A stretch of DNA of 35,000 nt from Glandiceps talaboti. Its lineage: Eukaryota > Hemichordata > Enteropneusta > Spengelidae. Both the position numbers and the translations under genes were made by a program. Positions 21,512-33,449 of this stretch are shown here, piece after piece. Positions within the stretch are counted from its first letter, which is position 1. Each line of letters begins with the position of its first letter. Under the pieces are notes generated by a model. That model had not been told where the DNA came from, searched no databases, and saw only the letters and a list, made by a program, of their open reading frames with translations. The stretch lies in NCBI RefSeq assembly GCF_964340395.1, contig NC_135551.1, positions 20,718,503-20,753,502 of the forward strand, given 5' to 3'.

Positions 21512-22900
21512 TACAGTAGTACTATTATGGTTACCATGGTAACAATGACATTAATTGAAATCGGTGTTCTAGACTTTGCAAGACTAGCGAATCTTTGCAT
21601 CATCAATATATATTGAATTCAGCCAAAGACGGTACAGCTGGTTATGTTGCCAATAAAAAAAACATATTTGGTGCCACACTGTATATCATGTTTATCTTAG
21701 AGCACAGACATAATCTATTAAAAAATCGATGAAAATAATCCTACGACATATTTTTCTCATAACAATTATAGCCGTCTCTAGCAGTCACATGACCTATTTT
21801 CTTAATCGTACCTGATCTGTTCCACTTATAGAATACATTTTAGGTTAACAAATCTTGCACTTCTATTGATTTATACCTCTGGCAATGCCATTGATTGAAA
21901 TCTGTGTTCTAGACTCTTCTGGGTTACACATAATATATTGCTATTCGAACGCAAAGTTCAAAACATCTCTAGCTATGTTACCGATAAAACAGATTGTGAT
22001 ACCATATTGAATTATCATTTATACTTCCCATAGACCGTAGACGTGTCTAAGTAAACAATTGATTAAAATATTTCCTCCCCTGTATCTTTCTCATAATCAT
22101 TATAGCTGTCGCTAGTAGTTAATAACATATGTTCCTAATCATCCTACATATGTTCGACATTTAGTACGTCCGCTTTAAATTACATTTTTTGACGGTGGAA
22201 ATTACAATTGCTTATAGATGATGTCGTTTTAGTAGCGAACTACACAAAGTCGCCCCAGCAATATGAAAGTGGTTTTCCGTGAAATCAATAATCGAGACTT
22301 TCCCGAATAGCTTTAGCTTTCTTTCCATTATCAAATCCCAATTCAGTTTTGAACGGATCTACATCTAAATATGTTTTCGATAAAACAAAATATATTGCTT
22401 TCGCAACACTTAATATAATTTCTCATATACAGGATGTACGGACAATAAATTTCAAATCAGTATGTAGTAAAATATGTATTGCTATGAATTCAAAGCCAAA
22501 TAGGAAAAAAAAGTTCTTTTGTTGACACTTCACTTATTTTAGTACTATAGCGAAAATTCTTCTATTTCTCAATTTAACGATATTTTTAAAGAAATATTCG
22601 TGTTTAAGGGCACAAACAGATCCATTAAAAGAAAAATCGTTTTCGTAGGATGGGAACTAAAATGGTTAAAAAAAACCACCCCAAAGTAAAAGAAAATGGG
22701 CTTTCATCCTACATTGAACTATTGATCTCGCCCCTTAACACTGTTTATATTGCAAACTCCAATGACTAACAGGTTACACAGTTTTTAGTAACAACTATAC
22801 AGTACTCTTTATCACGAGCATGGCAGTTACATTCATTGATATCAATAGTCTAGCCTTTCTCTACAACAACAATAACATACAATAAAACCTTAATAAGGTT
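21512..22900 (+). repeat. Diverged tandem array, unit about 335-340 bp, at least 3 units
   Basis: Landmarks recur in order. TGTTCTAGAC occurs at 21565 and 21905. A CTCATAA...ATTATAG block followed by a CTCTAGCAGT-like motif occurs at 21755 and 22089. A TATGTT..C(G/A)ATAAAA block occurs near 21640, 21975 and 22373. The unit start, ATACAGTA then ATGG then ATTGA, is seen at about 21512 and again at 22797. Spacing in the clear pair is 334-340 bp; later units have indels. No coding potential. It lies 1.5-2.9 kb upstream of the receptor start. Confidence 0.6.
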
Positions 22901-23206
22901 TTACATTTTTAGTGAATATTCGATATTCATATCACGTCATAACATCGGTCTTTAATTCATACGGTACCATAATTCGTTAACACACTATATCCCTCAGCCA
23001 ACATCTCTCTGTTGAACAAGAGAAGTTGATAGTCTTTATCACTAACGTTCTATACACGTTTTCGCTGAAGCGACCACCCAACATATAGTGGTGATATTCA
23101 GTAAATGCAAACCTTTCCAGGTTGTTTGAATAAAGATTTTTACGGAAACATCAGATGATTAGAATTGTCCTACCACTATAGACACATATAGACAAACACA
23201 AACTAA
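22901..23206. other. Intergenic, nothing recognised
   Basis: AT-rich sequence after the tandem array; possibly the far end of a degenerate unit. Confidence 0.4.
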
Positions 23207-23243
23207 CATACATGCATACATACATACATACATACATACATAG
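23207..23243 (+). repeat. (CATA)n microsatellite, short
   Basis: About nine CATA units with one GCAT variant. Confidence 0.9.
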
Positions 23244-23314
23244 TCGTACCCATTGTCATTTATCATTATGTAGCTGATCATGAACTGGTGCATGTGTTTT
23301 CAACAAGAACAAGC

Positions 23315-23348
23315 TGTTGTTTTTGTTGTTATTGTTGTTGTTGTTATT

Positions 23349-23379
<31 letters not shown>

Positions 23380-23382
23380 ATC

Positions 23383-23445
<63 letters not shown>
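23315..23445 (+). repeat. (TTG)n joined to (GAT)n trinucleotide microsatellite
   Basis: About 21 TTG units with a few TTA variants switch at a TGATCA palindrome (23379-23384) to about 20 near-perfect ATG/GAT units. Poly-Asp, poly-Val, poly-Leu and poly-Met frames over it are artefacts. Confidence 0.95.
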
Positions 23446-24361
23446 TTGACGACGGGGAAAAAGGACGTTTTGCTAAATTTTAAATACCATCTAATGTTCT
23501 AACATAGAGATGTCATATAGGCACTAAGTAGTGAATTGGGAATCTAACAAGGAACACATTAGAAATGAACCATTAGGTACGTGTACCGTATTCAGGACAA
23601 CACTTAGTGACACGAACGCATAGTTGCCTCGTCTATCTAGATAAAACCATGGTGGTGTTGGCCGCACTATCGTCATGCCATGGCCCGTACATTGAATTTT
23701 GGATATTCGATTTCCCATATATTAATAGATTTCGAATTTTTCTTACAAAGACAGACATTATTTGGTGTTCATCTTATTATATATAATAATTAGTCGCACA
23801 TGTGTAATAAGATATGTAGCTAATCTTGACATCATTCTTTATTTACGTTTGGTGTATATGTAAGCAAGGTAGTTGCACAAGTGCCTGAACTGTTCTTTGC
23901 AGTCGCATTCACGAGCTTTGCGAGTGAAAATGAAGCAGAAAATAATCTAAGCAGGAGTGGAAATACCCCTGTGTACACTCAAATATACCGGGCACATATA
24001 TAGAAAATGCATGCATCTCATTATTTCATGTGACTCCATCATCATGCTTTCTACTTTCATGGCATGGCATATAGGTTTATTTAAAAATTAACAGCGTTAC
24101 AACTCATTATTTTAATGGCCAGTAGATACCAAATTGTTGTGAGTAACACTTTCACCATACACCTTTGAGCAATGCTTAATGCACAGAGTCGGCGTCAAAA
24201 CAAACCCCGATAATGAGCTAATCAGAAAACATGTCAACGTAGTGTCTTCTGATGGAAATTTCTCGCCTATCTTTGCTAAAATAGGACTTCCTGCATGTTC
24301 CAATTTCAAGTAGATGTTAGTCTTTAGTCTTTTTACTTGAAAAGCAATTACTTCAAGTCGT
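23446..24361. other. Intergenic, no gene seen
   Basis: Two minus-strand ORFs of 64-65 codons (23524-23718, 24112-24309) have no recognisable motif. Confidence 0.45.
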
Positions 24362-24370
24362 CTGCCTGCC

Positions 24371-24413
<43 letters not shown>

Positions 24414-24545
24414 ATGTCTGTCTATCTATCTATCTGTCTGTCAGTCTGTCTGTCTGTCTGTATGTCTGTCTAACTATCTATATGTCTGTCTGTCTGTCTG
24501 TCTGTCTGTCGGTCGGTCTGTCGGTCGGTCTGTCTGTCTGGCTAT
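24362..24545 (+). repeat. (CTGT)n microsatellite with CTAT and GGTC variants
   Basis: Starts GCCT GCCT then long CTGT runs broken by CTAT and GGTC units. Only about 60 bp separates it from the (TA)n run that follows. Confidence 0.95.
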
Positions 24546-24605
24546 ACCTTCTCGTCCATCAAAAGCTATTTTAACTAGTAATAAAGAATGAAAATATACT
24601 GAACG

Positions 24606-26519
<1,914 letters not shown>

Positions 26520-26551
26520 TAGAATCAGTCACGTGATAGGAAAATAGAATG

Positions 26552-26573
26552 ACTATTTCCCTAGGGAAATAGT
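26552..26573. repeat. Perfect 22-bp palindrome flanked by two CACGTG sites
   Basis: A perfect palindrome centred on CCCTAGGG. TCACGTGA at 26529-26536 and GGTCACGTGACC at 26591-26602 flank it at similar distances. Its stem resembles the core arms of the larger palindrome at 26676-26886, so it may be a truncated relative. Confidence 0.6.
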
Positions 26574-26600
26574 TCAATCAACTTTTACATGGTCACGTGA

Positions 26601-26672
26601 CCACCGCACGTTCACAGCAGGTCAAAATGACAGCTTCTGATGATGTCGTCTGCCACCGCGAGTTCACAGCAT
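26601..26672 (+). repeat. Short direct repeats, 52-bp period
   Basis: CCACCGCACGTTCACAGCAG at 26601-26620 and CCACCGCGAGTTCACAGCAT at 26653-26672, between the small and large palindromes. Confidence 0.7.
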
Positions 26673-26675
26673 GAG

Positions 26676-26886
26676 GTATATTATAAAACACATATTGACT
26701 GGCCTATATTCGGGCTATATCACCCGTTCATTACCCCCTCGTGACTGTCAGTTGCCAGAATCACTTGCTATTTTCCTCGGCCTTAGGCCTCGGGAAATAG
26801 CATGTGATTCTGGTAACTCACAGTCCCTCGGGTGTAATAAACGGGTGCTATAGCCCTCATGGCCAGGCAATATGTGTTCAATATAG
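26676..26886. mobile_element. Fold-back / palindromic MITE-like element
   Basis: An imperfect inverted repeat of about 210 bp centred on GGCCTTAGGCC (26779-26789). Left-arm blocks ACACATATTGACTGGCC, GGGCTATATCACCCGTT, CCAGAATCAC and GCTATTTTCC pair with their complements GGCCAGGCAATATGTGT, AACGGGTGCTATAGCCC, GTGATTCTGG and GGGAAATAGC in reverse order on the right. The near-absence of a loop suggests a fold-back element or palindromic MITE. Overlapping ORFs on both strands are consequences of the symmetry. Confidence 0.75.
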
Positions 26887-28962
26887 CACCCACAACTATT
26901 AAGCATACAATGTCGTTTAAAAACGAAAATCTAAAAGTGAGCCCATGTACATTCTCGAGAATACACAATAATCTAAGAATGCTCGGATCATGCATCCAGA
27001 CTGATATGACCACCTGCAAACCTGTGCCTCTGCAGATTACTGTCAATTATAGATCTAATAGTATTTTATTATAAACGGCCAATTATTGATTTGTATGTAC
27101 TTTGCAACGTTAAGGAAAACGAAATGTCTTCAGTGGTGAAGATCGATCATCCGTTCTTTTAAAATATTGGTATTGAACTATCCATAAGATCTATTAACAA
27201 TGCGGACCTTTCAGTGATATTGATCAAACTGTAAATGATAAAGTAACATTCGATTTTAACTATATTATGAAGTAAGACCTTACTCATATTCTTGTTTGTG
27301 GCTTGCTACTTCTGGAGTGACGCCATGTAATAGTGCGCGCAATGTTTTCATATACCCTACGTTTCAGTCAATTACAGTTTGCACTCAGTCTGCTACAAGT
27401 ACAAACTTCTTAACAATTTCACTTATGTTAGTTTGATTTACTATAGTAACTACGTTCCTTTATTCATTGAATGAATTGATTAGGGTAAACCTTTAGGGCT
27501 GTATTGAGGGTACACAACCTGAATCTTTTTAATCATTATTCTCTAGTGACGGTTAAGGTTAGGGTGACTCAAACGGCAATAATCGGCTTCGAATAATCAG
27601 CGATTGTTAATTCATGCCTTTAGGACAGGAAAGATAGGGTAGATCCCATGTCAATTAAAAACAGTATGGAAAATCTAAATTGTTCCATAATTAGTGTTGT
27701 ATGTTGCTATATATCTTAGATCTGTTATTTAGTAAACGAATAATGAGAAATCTATATTTGATGTTACAGTTCTTGTCATTCTTATATATAATTTTGGCAG
27801 AAACTAAAACCGAACAAAGACATTCCCTTGCTAACTAGGTAACCAGATCTACTCAACAGAAGGCAACATAGGTAAAGGAGTGTTTGAGAACTTCTCGGAA
27901 AAACACTGCATGGTAATTCACAATTCTCGAAAGAACAAATTACCCACGCAGACGAAACTCAAAGATAAGAGAGAAACAGCAATGCATTTTTTCAGTATAT
28001 CTTGAAATATGTTAGCATAAATATGTCATTTGGCATATTCAATCTTGTATAGATTGTTAATCGCAAATACATTTCTGTGAACTAGAAAGATAAGAAAACC
28101 TTGATGTACAAAAAGTATCATCTTCACTTTGCAATGAGGACACTATAGTTGATGGATGTTCAATGCCGACTGCGCGAAACCTAAGTGACATTTCTCGTCG
28201 TTTGATGACGGGAATACCGTGGAATACATTTAAGTCAATAGTTTAACCTCATCTGATGCAAAGAAGAGATGTGAATGGTAAACCAATCAAACCGTACACG
28301 GATTATAGATTAAAACACAGTATGCACCTCGGAATTAAAATATTTTGTTGTTGCTTAGGCAAAGATTCAGGGGTCACTATTCGAATATTTTACATTGAAA
28401 TCAAAATTATACCAAAATTAAGCAATTTAGAATACAAACGTTCTTGAACAAAGTTATAAGCTTGTGCAAGTGGCTGTGGACTTCCATAGAAACGTATATA
28501 TACTGATATGTGCCTCCCAAATACATAATGTATTCACAAAAAGCAATCCCTGAACAGGGGTCTACTTTTCATCTGATTATTACCCAACCATGGGGTCTAT
28601 ATGCATGGAAAACATCATCGTGATTTACAAATAACTTCACCGAATCAGAATATATGCAATTGATAAGATGATTGGAAATCATCATAGGAAATGATTGTAA
28701 ATGTCTGGAGATCCCTTTTTTACAATGGGTCTGTTTTAGATTGTACATGATAGAGGTTTTGAATTGGGTCGCAACCTTGCGTATGAAAATGTTGAGAGTA
28801 TCCTAAAAAGCTTAAAACCAATTACAAGTAAATTTTGTAGTAGGCAAAAGTTACATATCTTGTGTACACAATTGCAACACATCTAAACTGATGTTAAGAG
28901 GCTCAGTCATTACGAGTCGCTAGACGAGTAGTGGCAACCCTTAGGCCTCGAACGCAGCAGAA
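26887..28962. other. Intergenic, no gene seen
   Basis: No ORF above 63 codons outside the palindrome flank. CpG density rises towards 28900-29010. Confidence 0.5.
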
Positions 28963-29040
28963 CCAATGACTTAGACACGCATTGGCGTGACATAGACAAG
29001 AGTTGTCGTGACGTATACATAGAACGAACAGAGTATATAT
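28963..29040 (+). promoter_or_regulatory. Promoter-like cluster: two CCAAT boxes, CRE-like site, TATA box
   Basis: CCAAT at 28963-28967, ATTGG (reverse CCAAT) at 28981-28985, TGACGTAT at 29009-29016 and TATATAT at 29034-29040, in locally CpG-rich sequence (28910-29030). The order and spacing fit a TATA promoter firing near 29065 on the plus strand. No downstream gene is confirmed. Confidence 0.25.
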
Positions 29041-29130
29041 TCCATATTTGTTGTTGAACCTGGCTTGTGCATGATTATGATGTAATACATCTCGTTTTCC
29101 TAATCAATCTGCGATTGTTGTATCAAAGAC

Positions 29131-29253
29131 ATGGCGGAGGCTCGCAGTTATCGCAATCGATCACTCTTTTCAGTTATTAAGATTTGTTTTCAATACAAAT
29201 TTCATAAGGAAGAAGTGACAAATTGTCCAGCATGGTTCATTTATAGGCATTAG
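29131..29253 (+). CDS. Candidate 40-codon small ORF or first exon downstream of the promoter-like cluster
   Basis: ACATGGCGGAGGCTCGCAG gives a start in a strong context (A at -3, G at +4) with an unusually CpG-rich first part for this window. The 40-residue product begins MAEARSYRNRSLFSVI and is basic and cysteine-poor, with no recognised domain or membrane segment. It lies about 90 bp after a TATA-like sequence. I see no strong splice donor before the stop; an AAT/GTAAAT-type site follows near 29270. It could be a small protein, a non-coding first exon or chance. Weakly supported. Confidence 0.15.
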   Translation: MAEARSYRNRSLFSVIKICFQYKFHKEEVTNCPAWFIYRH

Positions 29254-29589
29254 ACTAATCATTCCAATGTAAATCTCTCCCGGGCCTTTCACGAATCGAG
29301 TCTTATGAATTACTCATAGGCACGTCAAACAATGACAATCAAATTAAACGTTACAGATATCGTTACTGCAATGCATACATAATATAACATAATGATAAAT
29401 GTGTCATTTGACAGGCAGGAGTTTACAATTTATCATTTTAAGCGGCTATCTGTATGATGGTATTGATAACAACAAATATTAATTAATTCCCAAAAGGGAG
29501 CCTCGAAACTATATCTCTTATCTATTACACATAGTGCATTGACTGTCACGTTTCATGGAGTAAATGCTAAAACGTGAAATTAATAAAGG

Positions 29590-29830
29590 GTTCTACTGTG
29601 CCAGGGATCTGATGTCTCTTGAAGTGATAATACCTTGTGTATATACATCAATAATGGCGTCTCTCTGGAGAGAATAGTCCAGTGCAATATTAGTAGCAGA
29701 GCAGAAATTAGGAGGTTCTAAGCTATAACTCAAGAGTTATGTGTGTGTATGTCTTGAAGTGACAGTACCTTACTCCAATACATCATTCCAATGAAACACA
29801 TTAAATGCTAGGTATAAATAATGCACAGAT
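29590..29830 (+). repeat. Weak direct repeat, period about 135 bp
   Basis: TCTTGAAGTGATAATACCTT at 29617 and TCTTGAAGTGACAGTACCTT at 29752, with weaker similarity around (GGTTCTA upstream, ATACATCA downstream of each). Confidence 0.4.
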
Positions 29831-29899
29831 GATTTTACAAGGGTTTATGTTAATTACAACAAAGCATATACAATGTATATTCAAGTGTTCCTACAACTA

Positions 29900-30483
29900 T
29901 AGGTCGATCCGAAAGTAGTCAGACAGTGTGGATTATTCTACCATATAGAGCTACCAGTGTGACGTGTTTTTAGTGGGAACTGCAGGAGCATATTTAAAAT
30001 CAAGAGATGAGAATGGAGTGGTACGAACTTCATACATACTATAGCTACAAATACCATTCAAGTCAATACAAGCAAGATATAATTTTAAATTCCAGTCAAC
30101 ACAAACTTGATACTTCAAATTCAGGGCAATGTACTGACAAATGCATGCACATTGAGGTGAAATGCTTTGTACCAAGTTTGCGTTAAATCACCTCTCGTAA
30201 AGAGTGTGCAAGAGGTGGTTACTGATGTATCGTGTCTCCCTAGGTTACCGGTAATGGCATGATGCTATGGATATGGATGGAGTACATGAAATATTAAACG
30301 GTTATTTTAACCACATAAACGTGTTATAAATTGCAGATAAATATATATCTAAAATAACATTGAACGCTAGATTATATATTAATATATATGAAGATTGTGG
30401 TCGATAGCAAGTTATTTGGTATTAATGCACTGTAAGACTGTCGGACGATAGACATTTTACTGTCTGACCTTCGGGTAATCCTT
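29900..30483. mobile_element. Possible MITE with mariner-like terminal inverted repeats
   Basis: GGTCGATCCGAAAGTAGTCA then GACAGTG begins after a TA at 29900-29901. Inverted at 30460-30483 is CTGTCTGACCTTCGGGTAAT. The ends share TCAGACAGT and CCGAA(A)G with small gaps. The interior (about 530 bp) has no transposase; a 74-codon minus-strand ORF at 29951-30175 is unrecognised. The ends resemble Tc1/mariner-type termini, but the inverted repeat is imperfect and the target-site duplication is not clean at the right end. Confidence 0.3.
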
Positions 30484-30518
30484 GATAAATGTAGCCTCGC
30501 ATTTAGTTTAATCTTCAT

Positions 30519-30577
30519 TTTAATCTTTATCTTTAACCAGGATTTGTTTTTAATCTTTTATCTTTCACAGGGATTTG
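30519..30577 (+). repeat. Tandem duplication, about 30-bp unit
   Basis: TTTAATCTTTATCTTTAACC followed by AGGATTTG, then TTTAATCTTTTATCTTTCAC followed by AGGGATTTG. Both units look like a polypyrimidine tract plus AG, so they mimic 3' splice sites. Confidence 0.8.
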
Positions 30578-32980
30578 TTTAGTTTGTGAGTGGGTAATTA
30601 AGAAACGAATTCGAAGGATTGAGCGTTTTCCTTGAATAGTAATAAATCTTCCGGAATGTTACCGGGAGCTGATTTAACAATATGTTGCTGTTATCGAGCA
30701 ATTTTGTGAACTTTCAGACTATGCAAATCGTGGTATATGACACACTAGAATATATATTAATCTATGCTGAAGGTATCGTGACTAAATATCGGTTATCCAG
30801 GGATAAAGTCCTCAAAGAGTACACGCTATCACCATTTTTGGAATGCAATGTGAATAACAGACATGGTTAAGCATCGTTGCATATATGTCTTATATTATAT
30901 GTATTTGTATTCTAGACATTCAGCTATCAAACTCGCTTTGGGTGGTGAGGGAGATGCTACTCACCCTATGTCAAAAGAATGCAAGTTATCAAACTGTTGT
31001 CAGATTCTATACTCAGATGTGTGTCTATCTGTTTTGCAGCCTCTTTCCAATTATTTATTTCATCAAGGTGGAAATATGGACTTATGGAGAAAACGTCTGG
31101 TAGACCTGAAACCGTGACTCACTGATCTGGAAAAAGAATATGTTTGAATGTTTTCCGACCTTTCACAGTAACAAGTGGCATACATACTTGGAAAGAGTTC
31201 ACTATGTTCTTAATTAGATGTGGTCTACGTATTTAGGTTTAGGTGATGGTGACGACGACGATGATGATGTTTTAAAAACATACATATGTACTTATATAAA
31301 ATTATCGTTATCAATTAGCTTCTTATTCATAGGTAGTTGCATTTATTTTGAAAAAAAATATTTTGGGATTAATTTCGACAAAATCAAGGCAATGAAAAAA
31401 AATGTGAGGGTTAATGACTTGCTTTTCACAACTAGACCAAATATATGCATTGACACAATTTCAAACTGGCTGGGTATGATGACCATTGATAATGATCAGT
31501 GAAACAGCTAACAACATATCGATTGCAATTTATAGCACTGTGCGGTCCCACTGCACAGTAGACTCTCAACAGTATACAATCACATAACTGAACAATGAAC
31601 AGCCGTCAGTTTGCTGCCCACTCAGCATGAATAAAATAACACTATATTCACAGCCTGTGCTTTCAAACATCGACAACTTCCGTTAACTGAAAAACGAGGA
31701 AAGAAACCCATGATTTCCGTACTGTTGCAGGTGTTACAATGTGTGGGGAAAAAAGTCAATATTTTATTTTACACCTAGTATTAAGGTGACGCACTTCTAA
31801 TTTAATTAGGCGCTGTTTGTACTGCCAATCTACGTCTCCTAGATTGCTTGTGAATATTTAAAATTATAAAAAAGTTTATGCTGTGTAAGTTGTATGAGTA
31901 TTCCAAAATGCATGATTAATATATCATGTAATTCCATGTTTTCATTAGGTATTTGTATAATCTTTTGTAATTGAAGACGTCATATAAGTATGCAACCTAA
32001 TAATCTAGTTTTCCACGTCAAATATACTGTAAATACATAGTTTGACATTTCTAAAATTCAGGGGACCAGTCTATCGAATAACCCAAGGTAATACAATTTC
32101 ATTTTCTTTATACCTTTTAACTTGATTCAGCTGTCAATCACGAAAAGTATTCATTGATTCTTTAAGTAAATATTGTGTTGAGTAATATAACTTGTTGTAT
32201 CAATTTACAATTTGTGATCTTTTATATAAAAATCGACATGTATCTTATTATTATTTGATCATTAAGCCAGAATATAATCCTTAGCTTACGGAATATACCT
32301 ATTCATTACAATTTCAAAACTTCCTTCCGGGAGGTAACAAGTTAAAGGGTGACAGGCATACCAAATTAAAAAGACATAATGAAATAGACACTGAATATCG
32401 TATACAGTACTTCTTTCCCTGTACACTTATTACTACTTTTGTTGATCACGTGATAACTCTTGAAGTAAAACCCCTTAGGATTGAAAATTTGCAAAGTCCT
32501 ATTTGGAGCTAATTATAGGTTGGGAGGGATAAATAGATATGAAAAAGAATAACGCATATTGCCTATCTGATATGATATAAGGAACGCCAAACTTATTAAA
32601 CGATATTGCGCTTCTAAATTAGTTTCATTACAGATGCAGATAGTTCAGTCAATACTATCTCATGGCGTAGGCTTTGCATACAGCCTGCAAGTTAGGGGAA
32701 AACCGTGTCATGAAAAGTGTTGGAGTTAGTATTAAAATTACCGTAAGAGAGAGATCGTTTAGAATATCAATTCAAGGGGAGGGGGGTACATTTCATACAC
32801 ATTATTGTTAAATCTATTAAAGATATTTTGGGGTTTACCATAACTAGTTTGGTATGAAACCACATATTGTCAGACAGATAGTGGTTATGGATCCACATAT
32901 CCCATACGATGACAGGATCCGGAGTCTGTCAAGAAGCAAAGAAAGCGTTTCCGAGTATATCCAACATCCAGCTGTATATA
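30578..32980. other. Intergenic, no confident gene
   Basis: A run of short plus-strand ORFs (30682-30870, 30863-31117 overlapping 30885-31103, and 31218-31502 with an Asp-rich GATGAC tract) has no recognisable domain. Composition is that of the surrounding AT-rich DNA. Confidence 0.4.
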
Positions 32981-33045
32981 AGTCTGTCTGTCTGTCTGTC
33001 AATCTACATGTCTGTCTATGTATGCATCATTATAAGAATGTGTTG

Positions 33046-33449
33046 GTGTATGTATGTATGTATGTATGTATGTATGTATGTATGTATGTATGTATGTATG
33101 TATGTATGTATGTATGTATACAATGTATGTATGTGTGTATGTATGTATGTATGTATGTATGTATGTATGTATGTATGTATGTGTGTATGTATGCATGCAT
33201 GCATGCATGCATGTATGTATGTATGTATGTATGTATGTATGTGTGAGTGTGTATGTAAGTATGTATGTATGTATGTATGTATGAATGTGTGTGTGGGGGG
33301 GTGGGTGGGTGGGTGGGTTTGTGCGTATGTCCGTCCGTCCGTCCGTCCGCACGCACGCACGCACGCACGCACGTACGTACGTACGTATGTACGTATGTAT
33401 GTATGTATGTATGTATGTATGTATGTATGTATGTATGTATGTATGTATG
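33046..33449 (+). repeat. Long (TATG)n array with CATG, GGTG, TCCG, CACG and TACG sub-blocks
   Basis: About 400 bp, preceded by a short CTGT run (32981-33000). Mainly TATG with ordered sub-blocks: GCAT (about 33191-33211), GGGT (33296-33318), TCCG (33329-33348), CACG (33349-33372) and TACG (33373-33392). None of the ORFs over it is a gene. Confidence 0.97.

Noticed and set aside
28910-28990. Possible tRNA or SINE head on the minus strand (CGTTCGAGGCC resembling a B box)
   Set aside because: No cloverleaf can be drawn, the A-box distance is poor and no SINE tail follows. CpG richness fits the promoter-like reading better.
30682-31502. Chain of short plus-strand ORFs that might be exons
   Set aside because: No recognised domain, overlapping frames, and no convincing donor/acceptor set joining them into one product.
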